From assembly GCF_022347565.1 (NCBI RefSeq), contig NZ_JAKRGH010000003.1:62001-126000 (forward strand): DNA of 64,000 nt. The letters are read 5' to 3'. Positions 32,730-41,440 of this stretch are shown here, in pieces. Position 1 is the stretch's first letter. Each line of letters begins with the position of its first letter. A program made the translations under genes and the position numbers. The notes under the pieces are model-generated. The model had not been told where the DNA came from and did no database searches. It saw only the letters and a list, made by a program, of their open reading frames with translations. The stretch is from Vibrio sp. Of7-15 (GTDB lineage Bacteria; Pseudomonadota; Gammaproteobacteria; Enterobacterales; Vibrionaceae).

Positions 32730-33197
32730 ATGGTTAAGTTAGATAATAAAGATCGCATTATTTTATCCATGTTGCAGCGCTCTGGCCGGATCTCCATGTC
32801 TGAATTAGCAGAGGTTGTGAACTTATCAGATACGCCATGTTTGCGCCGAGTAAAAAAACTAGAGCAAGCGGGGGTGATTGAAGGGTACAGTGCAAGAGTA
32901 AATCGAAAAGCGGTCGGCCTGAATGTGTTGATTTATGCGTTTGTACGTTTAACCGAAAGCTCCGATACCAATGCCGAACTATTTGAACACGCCATGAGTG
33001 AGCTGGATTGTGTACTGGAATGCTCGGTAGTCACAGGCAGTTATGACTATTTAATCAAGATAGTGGCTTATGATTTGGAAGCTTACGAAAGCTTTGTGAA
33101 AAAATCGTTTGGGCGTTTATCGTTTATTGCCAATATTGAGTCAACAGTGGTGCTAAAACAGACGTTTTCTAAAGAAGAGTTGCCGCTAGAAGGCTAA
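32730..33197 (+). CDS. Lrp/AsnC-family transcriptional regulator
   Basis: I start at the ATG giving MVKLDNKDRIILSMLQRSG, 155 residues, the usual family length; an upstream in-frame start would run through the inverted repeat. Residues about 4-60 form the AsnC-type HTH (ISMSELAEVVNLSDTPCLRRVKKLEQAGVIEGYSA). Residues about 65-150 form the RAM ligand-binding domain (VLECSVVTGSYDYLIKIVA). These regulators respond to amino acids or derivatives. KynR of Pseudomonas, a member, controls kynurenine genes. The repeat on its own start and the copy before the PrnB-like operon suggest it controls that operon. Confidence 0.9.
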   Translation: MVKLDNKDRIILSMLQRSGRISMSELAEVVNLSDTPCLRRVKKLEQAGVIEGYSARVNRKAVGLNVLIYAFVRLTESSDTNAELFEHAMSELDCVLECSVVTGSYDYLIKIVAYDLEAYESFVKKSFGRLSFIANIESTVVLKQTFSKEELPLEG

Positions 33198-33204
33198 ATG
33201 GGCT

Positions 33205-33245
33205 TAAGCGCAAACAATGTTAGCGATTCAAATTGCTTACGCTTA
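33205..33245. terminator. Hairpin between convergent lrp-like and glutaredoxin-like genes
   Basis: TAAGCGCAAACAAT (33205-33218) pairs with ATTGCTTACGCTTA (33232-33245) at 12 of 14 positions with a 13-nt loop. T-rich sequence follows on the plus strand (TTTTAC, then TTTTTT about 15-20 bases on). Likely a terminator for the Lrp/AsnC gene and possibly for both genes. Confidence 0.5.
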
Positions 33246-33256
33246 CTGTATTTTAC

Positions 33257-33490
33257 TTAGTTTTTTGAGTTATACATTTTATCGAAGTTTTTCTGATTCC
33301 AGCCAACCATTACCTGATCGCCAATTTTTAACACTGGAATAGAGCGAGCGCCCATGGCTTGCAGTTCTTTACGTCCACGTTGCATTTTGGCATTGGTTAA
33401 GCGGTATTTAATCCCTTTTGAATCAAGGTAACGCTGTGCGTCTTTACAGTGTGGGCACTTGTCAGCTACGTATAAAACAATTCTTTTCAT
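33257..33490 (-). CDS. Glutaredoxin-like small thiol-disulphide protein
   Basis: The 77-residue protein is a compact thioredoxin fold: IVLYVADKCPHCKDAQRYL with the active-site CPHC (Cys12/Cys15), RSIPVLKIGDQ with the cis-Pro, and GWNQKNFDKMY at the end. It should reduce small disulphides or mixed glutathione disulphides in the cytoplasm. It seems monocistronic, flanked by hairpins on both sides. The CPHC site is less common than CPYC in glutaredoxins. Confidence 0.85.
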   Translation of the reverse strand: MKRIVLYVADKCPHCKDAQRYLDSKGIKYRLTNAKMQRGRKELQAMGARSIPVLKIGDQVMVGWNQKNFDKMYNSKN

Positions 33491-33543
33491 GGGATATTTA
33501 CTCTTTACTTATTTGCCAATGCCAGCGTAGGCCAAAACAGATT

Positions 33544-33577
33544 ACGCCGCTCATTTTTACTTCAAAATGAGCGGCGT
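33544..33577. terminator. Perfect 14-bp hairpin between two minus-strand genes
   Basis: ACGCCGCTCATTTT (33544-33557) and its exact complement (33564-33577) enclose the 6-nt loop TACTTC. It lies after the gene ending at 33696 and before the glutaredoxin-like gene. The T-rich inner stem and lack of a T run leave its exact role open; a terminator is most likely. Confidence 0.55.
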
Positions 33578-33695
33578 AGTATATACGTAAATAGCTTCAA
33601 GATGCTCGTTTCAATGAGAATTTATTGGTTTCAAGCCAAAGAGCCGATTTAAACTGGGGTAAGGCGATGGTGAAAATCATTATATCTACATTAGG

Positions 33696-34619
33696 TTAGA
33701 TGAATAACCAAGGGGCCTGTTGTGTTTGATCAATCACTTGGCGGTAGTGTTGGTGAATACTTTTGAGTTGTTGGCTGGCACCATCTAATTCTTTCTCAAT
33801 GTGTTTTGAGATGGAGCGGATCAGTTCGTAACCGAGTTTTGCGTCTTGTTGGCTTACGATCTGTTTTAAATCGTTAATGCGGCTTTCATCAAAACATGGG
33901 TCTTTATCTAATAGCTCTTGCTCTTTTAAAGGTAAGTACTCCCAGTAGAGTAATAATTCATCGGGCTTACTTTTGGTTTCTTCTATTTGTTGTTCTTTAA
34001 TAAAACCTTTTTTCTCTATGGCTTCTGCGTAAGCAAAGTAATGATACAGAGACTTTAAGCTATTATCGTCTAGCTGTAATCGCTGGTGGCAGTAGTTCAA
34101 TAAGCGTTTGTAATCATGAGAGAAGTAGCTATGGTCGTTCATAATACTAAGAAGTTTTAGCATAGATTCTGCAGCAACCTCTGTGATTTCGGGTAGGCTT
34201 TCAATTTGCTTAAGGTGCTGCTTAGCTTCTGATAGCTTTTCTTCAATTCTGAGCACATCAGGCATTTGTTCTAGTGTGGTATTACAAAAGGTAATACATA
34301 ACATGTTGGTGGCTTTTTTATATAACAGCAGTGCGGTAAACGTGTTCGACATGGACGCGTAATCTGTGTGATGTTTACTGTCCAATTCTGGTGGAAAAAT
34401 ATTAGTGTGGGTGGTTTGTTGTTTTTTAAGGCAAATATCAAACAGCACTTCAATGGGGAAGCGGCCGATGATCTGATATTTTTTTTGCTCAACAACATGC
34501 TCATAGAGCCAAGAACTATCAATAAACGCTAGATTTTCTAGATGCGCTTTTGTTAGCTCATGCCCATTTATTTTGCATTGCTGCACTTCGATGATTTCTT
34601 TTTGGACTTCTACTTTCAT
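33696..34619 (-). CDS. Hypothetical protein, alpha-helical, no family recognised
   Basis: I choose the ATG at 34619 (product starts MKVEVQKEIIEVQQ), because AAGGA lies 8 nt before it; the ATG three codons upstream has that site directly against it. The 307-residue product has no signal peptide or membrane helix. It is largely helical with charged stretches (RIEEKLSEAKQHLKQIESL, KHIEKELDGASQQLKSIHQH) and several Trp/Tyr. It stands alone between the liu operon and the glutaredoxin-like gene. I can offer no function. Confidence 0.7.
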   Translation of the reverse strand: MKVEVQKEIIEVQQCKINGHELTKAHLENLAFIDSSWLYEHVVEQKKYQIIGRFPIEVLFDICLKKQQTTHTNIFPPELDSKHHTDYASMSNTFTALLLYKKATNMLCITFCNTTLEQMPDVLRIEEKLSEAKQHLKQIESLPEITEVAAESMLKLLSIMNDHSYFSHDYKRLLNYCHQRLQLDDNSLKSLYHYFAYAEAIEKKGFIKEQQIEETKSKPDELLLYWEYLPLKEQELLDKDPCFDESRINDLKQIVSQQDAKLGYELIRSISKHIEKELDGASQQLKSIHQHYRQVIDQTQQAPWLFI

Positions 34620-34748
34620 ACGCAACATCCTTGTTCGCTATCTAATTTTCAGATTAGCTTACATTCAGACCTTGTAAACAGCCGAAAGTGAGATTAAACG
34701 TATAAAAGTACAGAAAAGTCATTAATATTATCAGCTTATCAATATATT

Positions 34749-35657
34749 TTATGCTGACAGCATTAAACTTAAATTCACTTTTGAACTGGGGATGCGATTT
34801 AACTTTTGGCTGATATCTTTACCAATAGTGGCAATTTTTTCTAAGTCTACCCCTGTCTTGATGCCTAGACCACGGCATAAATAGAGTACATCTTCAGTGG
34901 CAACATTACCATTTGCGCCAGGAGCATAAGGGCAGCCACCTAAACCGCCCACAGAACAATCCACTACACTTACGCCGCATTGTAGAGCCTGATAAATATT
35001 CACAAGGGCTTGGCCGTAAGTGTCATGGCAGTGAATGGCTAAGTGCTCAGCAGGAACATGAATTTGTACCGCTTCTAATACTTGTTCAATGCGAAGCGGG
35101 GAGGCCATGCCTAATGTGTCACCAAGGGATATTTCGTAACAGCCTAATTGGTGTAGGCTTTGAGCAACGTGAGAAACTTGAGCGACGCTCGTTTTTCCTT
35201 CATAGGGGCAGTCGGTGATGCAAGAAAGGTAGCCCCGTACTTTTATATTGTACTGCTGAGCTAATTCCATTATGGGCTCAAATCGTTGTAAGCTCTCTTT
35301 TATGGAACAATTAATGTTTTTTCGACAAAATGATTCGGAGGCAGAGGTAAAAATGGCAATTTGTGTTACGCCTGCGCTGATGGCTGCTTCTAAGCCATTT
35401 AAGTTCGGTACAAGTGCCGAGTAGGTAACGCCGGGCTTTCGAGAAATGCGTTGCAGTACTTTGGCAGAATCTGCCATTTGGGGAATCCATTTTGGAGAGA
35501 CAAACGAGCCAGACTCTATATGAGTGAGTCCCGTTTCCGATAAGTCATTAATTAACTGGATTTTGGTAGCGGTACTGACTTTTTTTTCATTTTGAAGGCC
35601 ATCCCGTGGCCCGACTTCCACTAAAGTAACTTGCTCCGGTAAGTGTTCTGCTACCAT
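34749..35657 (-). CDS. liuE: Hydroxymethylglutaryl-CoA lyase
   Basis: The 302-residue protein cleaves HMG-CoA to acetoacetate and acetyl-CoA, the last step of leucine degradation. It has the DRE-TIM barrel start VEVGPRDGLQNEKK, then ALVPNLNGLEAAISAGV, SLGDTLGMASPLR, IHCHDTYGQALVN with the metal-binding His pair, and the catalytic Cys loop GGLGGCPYAPGANGNVATED. It is the last gene of the liu operon, 18 bp after liuC. Confidence 0.95.
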   Translation of the reverse strand: MVAEHLPEQVTLVEVGPRDGLQNEKKVSTATKIQLINDLSETGLTHIESGSFVSPKWIPQMADSAKVLQRISRKPGVTYSALVPNLNGLEAAISAGVTQIAIFTSASESFCRKNINCSIKESLQRFEPIMELAQQYNIKVRGYLSCITDCPYEGKTSVAQVSHVAQSLHQLGCYEISLGDTLGMASPLRIEQVLEAVQIHVPAEHLAIHCHDTYGQALVNIYQALQCGVSVVDCSVGGLGGCPYAPGANGNVATEDVLYLCRGLGIKTGVDLEKIATIGKDISQKLNRIPSSKVNLSLMLSA

Positions 35658-35675
35658 ATCTTCTTGCTCCCATAA

Positions 35676-36461
35676 TTAACTGTCTTGATGTTCGTCGTGC
35701 CAACTTGGGCTGCGATTATCAAAAAATGCTTGAACGCCTTCTTGTCCTTCTTTAGAGACTCGGATTTCAGCGATCATTTGGCTGGTGGTGCGGCGGAGTT
35801 CTTTATCCAGCGGGTGTTGCTCACACAATGCGATGACTTTTTTAGCTTGGGCGAGGGCGTTGGGGCCATTAAAGAGTAAATTGTGTATGAGATCTTTAGC
35901 GGCTTGAATTGGGTCTTCATTGATCTCATGAATCAAGCTGAGTTGCACTGCATGTTGGCTTTTAATTATCTCGGCCGTTAAAAAATAGCGGCGGCTTTGG
36001 CGCACGCCCATAGCTCGTATGACGTAAGGCCCGATAGTTGCGGGGATCAATCCTAGTTTTACTTCGCTTAAACAGAATTTCGATTCCGGGTTGGCAACGG
36101 CAATATCGCAGCAGCAAATAAGGCCAATAGCTCCCCCGAAGGCCGCGCCATTGATGGCAGCAATGGTAGGGTGTGGAAATACGTCAAGCTTGTGCAGTAA
36201 CTCGGCAAGAGTTTGTGCTTCTTTATGATTTTGAAAAGGGGTATGGGTTGCCATTTCTTGCATCCAGTTTAAGTCGGCACCAGATGAGAAATGCTTTCCA
36301 TTGGAGGTTAAGAGTAAAGCACGTATTTTGGGGTTTTCTGTTAGGGCATCGAGCTGCATGATCAGCGCATTAACGAGTTCAGAGTTAAAAGCATTATGAA
36401 CCTCAGGGCGGTTTAATGTTAAGGTCGCAACGCCCTCTGGGGAGATATCAAGCTCTAACAT
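35676..36461 (-). CDS. liuC: Methylglutaconyl-CoA hydratase (crotonase family)
   Basis: The 261-residue crotonase-fold enzyme has the oxyanion-hole segments SNGKHFSSGADLNWMQEM and AAINGAAFGGAIGLICCCDI, and EVKLGLIPATIGPYVI with the catalytic Glu region. It would hydrate 3-methylglutaconyl-CoA to HMG-CoA in leucine degradation. An AAAGGAG site precedes the ATG. It lies between liuB and liuE. In related operons the biotin-carboxylase gene liuD sits right after it; here only 18 bp separate it from liuE. Confidence 0.9.
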   Translation of the reverse strand: MLELDISPEGVATLTLNRPEVHNAFNSELVNALIMQLDALTENPKIRALLLTSNGKHFSSGADLNWMQEMATHTPFQNHKEAQTLAELLHKLDVFPHPTIAAINGAAFGGAIGLICCCDIAVANPESKFCLSEVKLGLIPATIGPYVIRAMGVRQSRRYFLTAEIIKSQHAVQLSLIHEINEDPIQAAKDLIHNLLFNGPNALAQAKKVIALCEQHPLDKELRRTTSQMIAEIRVSKEGQEGVQAFFDNRSPSWHDEHQDS

Positions 36462-36631
36462 AAAAATCTACTCCTTTGTTATTACTTCACCGGAACTTGG
36501 GATAATTTAAGTTCCCAGCTCTGGTTACTCGGTACGTTTTTCAAAATGCAAGTGACCGTAATTCTCAAGGTTTTACCTAAAAGCGTAGATGCAGTTATCA
36601 AAATTCACAGGTGGATGTTTACATTTTTGGG

Positions 36632-38239
36632 CTACATACGAAAAATTCCAAAGTCACTGTTAGAGATCTTTTGGTTTAAGGCTGCGGTTAACGCTTGGAT
36701 AAGGACATCACGTGTGTGTGCCGGATCGATAATGCCATCATCCCATAGGCGGGCGCTGGCGTATAAGGGGCTGGCTTGTTGGTCATACATATCGATGATG
36801 GGCTGCATAAATGCGTCTTTGTCTGCTTCACTCCATTGTTCGCCTTGCCTTTCTTTAATCGCTTGAGTGACTTGAGCCATAACACCTGCTGCTTGGTTTC
36901 CTCCCATGACGGCAATTTTAGCGTTTGGCCACATCCACATCATGGTTGGATCGTAAGATCGCCCGCACATGGCGTAGTTGCCTGCTCCATAAGATCCCCC
37001 AATCACCACGGTTAATTTAGGCACATCAGCACAAGCCACGGCCATGACCATTTTAGCGCCATGTTTTGCGATGCCTTCTGCTTCATAGCGTTTGCCGACC
37101 ATGAAACCAGTGACGTTTTGCAAGAATAAGAGTGGTATTTTTCGTTTGGTACACAAAGTAATGAAGTGCGCGCCTTTTAATGCGGATTCTGAAAATAAAA
37201 TGCCATTGTTGGCCACAATGCCGATTAGGTGACCATTTAGTTTAGCAAAGCCACAAATAAGACTTTTGCCATACAAGGCTTTAAATTCATCAAAATCTGA
37301 GTCGTCAACTAATCGAGCAATAATTTCACGAACATCAAAGGGGATCCGTAAATCGTGATTGATGATGCCGTACATCTCCTTGGCATCGTACCTTGGTGGC
37401 AACACATGATTTTCTGTTGCGGGATCTTTAGGGGGAAGCCCGCAGTTTTGAATGGCTTGTCGCGCCAGTAAGAGGGCATGTGGCTCATTGTCGGCTAAAT
37501 AATCCGCGACTCCAGAGTGGCGACAATGTACGTCAGCCCCACCGAGATCTTCAGAACTGACGACTTCTCCGGTGGCGGCTTTGACTAAAGGAGGCCCCGC
37601 TAAAAAGATTGTGCCTTGTTGTTTCACCATAATGGCGACGTCAGACATGGCGGGAACATAGGCTCCACCAGCGGTGCATAACCCTAAAACTACTGCAATT
37701 TGAGGAATGCCCTTGGCCGACATTCGGGCTTGGTTATAGAAAATGCGTCCGAAGTGCTCTCGATCAGGAAAAACTTCATCTTGTCTTGGCAGGTTAGCGC
37801 CACCAGAATCGACGAGATAAACACAAGGAATGTGGCATTTCTCTGCGATCTCTTGCGCTCGCAGGTGTTTTTTTACGGTGATCGGGTAATACGTGCCGCC
37901 TTTTACTGTTGGATCATTGGCAATGATCATGCATTCTTGGCCATAAATATGTCCGATACCAGCAACAACACCAGCGCAGGGTACGTCTTCTTCATACACT
38001 TTTAAAGCGGCGTATTTTCCAACTTCAAGAAAAGGTGAACCATCATCGAGTAATTGCGAAATGCGCTCTCTTACAGGTAGTTTTCCTTTTTCTTTTTGTC
38101 GTTGTTGTGCTTTTTCTCCACCGCCTTTTTCAATGCGTTTTGACAGGGTGGTAAGCAAATCCAAATTACTTTGCATGGTCAATGCGTTGGTAGAAAACAG
38201 CTCACTGTTGGTGTCGATTTTACTGGTTATGATGGCCAT
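36632..38239 (-). CDS. liuB: Methylcrotonyl-CoA carboxylase beta (carboxyltransferase) subunit
   Basis: The 535-residue carboxyltransferase shows the MCC-type motifs [72 protein letters not shown] and [20 protein letters not shown]. It transfers carboxyl from biotin to 3-methylcrotonyl-CoA. It needs a biotinylated alpha subunit, whose gene (liuD) is not in this operon or window. The gap after it to liuC (about 170 bp) contains no recognisable gene. Confidence 0.95.
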   Translation of the reverse strand: MAIITSKIDTNSELFSTNALTMQSNLDLLTTLSKRIEKGGGEKAQQRQKEKGKLPVRERISQLLDDGSPFLEVGKYAALKVYEEDVPCAGVVAGIGHIYGQECMIIANDPTVKGGTYYPITVKKHLRAQEIAEKCHIPCVYLVDSGGANLPRQDEVFPDREHFGRIFYNQARMSAKGIPQIAVVLGLCTAGGAYVPAMSDVAIMVKQQGTIFLAGPPLVKAATGEVVSSEDLGGADVHCRHSGVADYLADNEPHALLLARQAIQNCGLPPKDPATENHVLPPRYDAKEMYGIINHDLRIPFDVREIIARLVDDSDFDEFKALYGKSLICGFAKLNGHLIGIVANNGILFSESALKGAHFITLCTKRKIPLLFLQNVTGFMVGKRYEAEGIAKHGAKMVMAVACADVPKLTVVIGGSYGAGNYAMCGRSYDPTMMWMWPNAKIAVMGGNQAAGVMAQVTQAIKERQGEQWSEADKDAFMQPIIDMYDQQASPLYASARLWDDGIIDPAHTRDVLIQALTAALNQKISNSDFGIFRM

Positions 38240-38286
38240 AAGTTATCTTCCTGATCGCTTATTTGTTTTGAGTATCCCAAGCTTAC

Positions 38287-39456
38287 TTATTTAGATTCTT
38301 CAAAGATCTCTCTGCCAATGAGCATTCGACGGATTTCTGAAGTGCCTGCTCCAATTTCATAGAGTTTGGCGTCGCGAAGCAGTCGGCCTGCGGAATATTC
38401 ATTGATGTAGCCGTTGCCTCCAAGAAGTTGGATTGCATCTAGGGCGATTTGGGTTGCTAGCTCCGCGTTATATAAAATGACACCAGCGGCGTCTTTTCTG
38501 GAAGCTTCACCACGATCACATGCGGCGGCTACTGCGTATAAATAAGCTCTGGCTGCGTTCATTCTGCTGTACATATCGGCAATCTTTCCTTGTACCAGCT
38601 GAAATTCGCCAATAGATTGGCCAAACTGTTTTCTGTCATGGATATAGGGCACAACTAAGTCCATGCAGGCTTGCATGATCCCAAGTGGGCCTGCGGCAAG
38701 CACCACACGTTCATAGTCAAGGCCGCTCATTAAAACTCGTACGCCTTTGTTTAACTCGCCCAGTACATTTGTGGTGGGAACCCGGCATTGATTAAAGACC
38801 AGTTCACAGGTATTCGATCCGCGCATGCCGAGTTTGTCGAGCTTTTGTGCGGTGCTAAACCCCGCAAATTCCTTTTCGATAATGAAAGCGGTAATGCCAT
38901 GAGATCCAAGCTCCGGCTCTGTTTTGGCGTATACCACCAACACATGCGCATCTGGCCCATTGGTGATCCACATTTTGTTGCCAGTCAGAACAAAATCATC
39001 ACCATCTTTTTCCGCTTTTAACTGCATGGAAACCACATCAGAACCTGAGTTCACTTCGCTCATGGCAAGCGCGCCTATGTGTTCACCTGAAATGAGTTTT
39101 GGTAAATATTTTTGTTTCTGCTCAGCAGTACCATTACGAAAAATTTGGTTAACACACAGGTTGGAGTGCGCACCGTAGCTAAGGGCGACAGAGGCGGAAG
39201 CTCGGCTGATTTCTTCCATTGCAATGACATGGGCAAGGTACCCCATATTTGCACCACCATATTGTTCGGAAACGGTGACGCCGAGTAAGCCCATTTCACC
39301 GAGTTTTTCCCATAGATGATTTGGAAAGGCATTTTGCTGATCGATATCGGCTGCCAGAGGGGCTATTTCACCGTTTGCAAATCCATTGACCTGTTCGCGC
39401 AGCATGTCGAGGGTTTCCCCCAACCCAAAGTTTAAGGGGGTATAAGTCGATTGCAT
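38287..39456 (-). CDS. liuA: Isovaleryl-CoA dehydrogenase
   Basis: The 389-residue flavoprotein is an acyl-CoA dehydrogenase: [49 protein letters not shown], and the isovaleryl-type catalytic Glu in [16 protein letters not shown]. The C-terminus has [17 protein letters not shown]. It oxidises isovaleryl-CoA to 3-methylcrotonyl-CoA, passing electrons to ETF. It is the first structural gene after liuR, with AAGGAGCG as ribosome site. Confidence 0.95.
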   Translation of the reverse strand: MQSTYTPLNFGLGETLDMLREQVNGFANGEIAPLAADIDQQNAFPNHLWEKLGEMGLLGVTVSEQYGGANMGYLAHVIAMEEISRASASVALSYGAHSNLCVNQIFRNGTAEQKQKYLPKLISGEHIGALAMSEVNSGSDVVSMQLKAEKDGDDFVLTGNKMWITNGPDAHVLVVYAKTEPELGSHGITAFIIEKEFAGFSTAQKLDKLGMRGSNTCELVFNQCRVPTTNVLGELNKGVRVLMSGLDYERVVLAAGPLGIMQACMDLVVPYIHDRKQFGQSIGEFQLVQGKIADMYSRMNAARAYLYAVAAACDRGEASRKDAAGVILYNAELATQIALDAIQLLGGNGYINEYSAGRLLRDAKLYEIGAGTSEIRRMLIGREIFEESK

Positions 39457-39495
39457 AGCCGCTCCTTAATGTTGTTATTGACCAGATTAAAAATG

Positions 39496-39894
39496 TTAAC
39501 TGGCTAAGTGTGGTGGTGTTGAACTGTCTATATCCAGCAGTGCATTTTGGCAGCGCTCCTGAGCAAGATTAAGTTCATTCATTACGGCGTTAATGTCATT
39601 GAGTTGTTGCTGTAAGGCTATTTTTTTTTGATCGATAAGCTCAATCATTTGGGTTAATTGCTCGGTATTTTTGTTGGCATCGTACATTTCAAGTAGCTCA
39701 CGAATCTCGGCCAGTGAGAAACCTAAGCGTTTACCACGAAGAATAAGTTTGAGCCTAATTTTGTCTTTATGGTTGTAAATTCGAGTGCTGCCCTTACGCT
39801 CTGGATACATCAAGCCCACATCTTCGTAGAAGCGAATACTGCGTGTTGTAATATTAAATTCATTAGCCAGCTCACTGATTTTAAAGGTGTCCAT
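39496..39894 (-). CDS. liuR: MerR-family regulator of leucine/branched-chain degradation (LiuR)
   Basis: I start at the ATG giving MDTFKISELANEFNITTRSI, 132 residues, because AAGGAG lies about 10 nt before it; the longer frame adds an unlikely Lys/His-rich tail. The HTH (SIRFYEDVGLMYPERKG, TRIYNHKDKIRLKLILRGKR) and coiled-coil dimer helix (about 80-125) are typical. LiuR controls liu genes in many proteobacteria by responding to pathway acyl-CoA compounds. A matching palindrome lies about 93-102 bp upstream. Confidence 0.9.
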   Translation of the reverse strand: MDTFKISELANEFNITTRSIRFYEDVGLMYPERKGSTRIYNHKDKIRLKLILRGKRLGFSLAEIRELLEMYDANKNTEQLTQMIELIDQKKIALQQQLNDINAVMNELNLAQERCQNALLDIDSSTPPHLAS

Positions 39895-39986
39895 ATAGGT
39901 ATTTCTCCTTGCTAGCTTGTTATCGTTGCGGTGCTGATGGCACTTGATTTTGAAGCTAAAGATAAAGCGATGTTGCAAACTTGACG

Positions 39987-39996
39987 TTTACGTAAA
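39987..39996. promoter_or_regulatory. Candidate LiuR operator between liuR and the thiolase gene
   Basis: The perfect palindrome TTTACGTAAA sits in the longer TTGACGTTTACGTAAATGTT (39981-40000). This resembles the ACGT-centred LiuR motif described for gammaproteobacteria. TTGACG at 39981-39986 could be a rightward -35. It lies between divergent genes, so it may control both liu and the thiolase/mms operon. Confidence 0.6.
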
Positions 39997-40152
39997 TGTT
40001 AGTAAGACTAATTCATAGGCGCAAAAAATTATTCGATGAAATTACAGTTTCTGTCAGAATCGGGAATGTGTAGTACGAAAGATTGGCAGACGAAAATTCA
40101 GTTTCTAGGTTGTGAAAACACATAATCAACCTCAACGAATGTAGGTCAGGTC

Positions 40153-41352
40153 ATGGAAAATACCGTCTGGATAGTAGCCGCAAAACGTACACCTATGGGC
40201 AGTTTTCAAGGTTGCCTAAGTTCTCTTTCTGCACCTGAATTAGGCGCGCATGCTATTCGCAGTGTCTTAAAGCAGAGTCACCTTCCTCCTGAGCGTATCG
40301 ATGAAGTGTTCATGGGGTGCGTATTACCCGCTGGGTGTGGTCAGGCTCCTGCTCGTCAGGCCGCTATAGGAGCGAATATTCCTTATTCCGTGCCATGTAC
40401 CACGTTGAATAAAGTGTGTGGCTCGGGCATGAAGTCTGTCATGTTGGGATACGACTTGATTCAGTCACGGTCGCTTAAAACCGTGGTGGCTGGTGGCATG
40501 GAAAGCATGAGTAATGCCCCGTATTTTATGCCTGCTGCCCGCAAAGGCATGCGCTTAGGCCACGGAGAAGTACGTGATCATATGTTTTGGGATGGCCTTC
40601 AAGATGCGTACGAGGGCAAGTTGATGGGCGTGTATGCTCAAAAGGCCGCAGATGAGTACCATTTCAGCAGAGAAGCGATGGACGAGTGGGCGTTGCTCTC
40701 ACTTGGTCGTGCAAAAAAGGCGATTGAAACCGGGTGGTTTAACGCTGAAGTCGATCCCATTAAGCTCACCGTGCGCCGTACTTCAACTATGGTTGAGCAT
40801 GATGAAGCCCCATTTACCGTCAATGAAGAAAAAATTCCCCATTTAAAACCCGCTTTTGTTGAACACAGTTCTAATGGGCATGCCGCGGGTTCTGTCACTG
40901 CGGCTAATTCAAGTTCTATTTCTGATGGTGCTGCGGCATTGATCTTAATGGACAGTGAAGAAGCGAAAAAACAGGGTTTGGCACCACTTGCCATTATTAA
41001 AGGGCATTCCACGCACGCACGTGCTCCTGGTGAGTTCACGATCGCCCCTAAATTTGCCATTGAATCATTACTAGATAAATTGGAGTGGGGTGTGGAAGAC
41101 GTGGATTTATGGGAAATCAATGAAGCTTTTGCCATGGTCACTCAGTATGCCGTGAAAGAGTTAAAACTGAACCCTGATCTGGTTAATGTTCATGGTGGTG
41201 CTTGTGCTCTTGGCCATCCCATTGGCGCGAGCGGTGCAAGGATCATCGTGACGCTCATTCATGCCTTACGACAAAGAGGTGAGCATAAGGGGATAGCTTC
41301 CTTATGTATTGGTGGCGGTGAAGCCACCGCGATTGCCGTAGAGGTTCCTTAA
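40153..41352 (+). CDS. Acetyl-CoA C-acyltransferase (thiolase)
   Basis: The 399-residue thiolase has the acyl-accepting Cys89 (TTLNKVCGSGMKSVML), NEAFAMVTQYAV, the C-terminal HGGACALGHPIGASGARI and CIGGGEATAI with the second Cys. It cleaves 3-ketoacyl-CoA, such as 2-methylacetoacetyl-CoA from isoleucine or acetoacetyl-CoA from leucine. It heads the valine/isoleucine operon and is divergent from liuR. It corresponds to the ivdA position in related genomes. Confidence 0.92.
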   Translation: MENTVWIVAAKRTPMGSFQGCLSSLSAPELGAHAIRSVLKQSHLPPERIDEVFMGCVLPAGCGQAPARQAAIGANIPYSVPCTTLNKVCGSGMKSVMLGYDLIQSRSLKTVVAGGMESMSNAPYFMPAARKGMRLGHGEVRDHMFWDGLQDAYEGKLMGVYAQKAADEYHFSREAMDEWALLSLGRAKKAIETGWFNAEVDPIKLTVRRTSTMVEHDEAPFTVNEEKIPHLKPAFVEHSSNGHAAGSVTAANSSSISDGAAALILMDSEEAKKQGLAPLAIIKGHSTHARAPGEFTIAPKFAIESLLDKLEWGVEDVDLWEINEAFAMVTQYAVKELKLNPDLVNVHGGACALGHPIGASGARIIVTLIHALRQRGEHKGIASLCIGGGEATAIAVEVP

Positions 41353-41440
41353 TACTTGCTTGAACAATGTATGTTGTTGAACGCTATTTTGTTCTCACTT
41401 TTTTGTAGCAGCGCAATGCCATCGCAAAAGGATAAGAAAG

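Noticed and set aside
36546-36866. Plus-strand frame of 106 codons spanning the liuB/liuC gap
   Set aside because: Most of it is antisense to liuB; I also looked here for remnants of liuD on the minus strand and found none.
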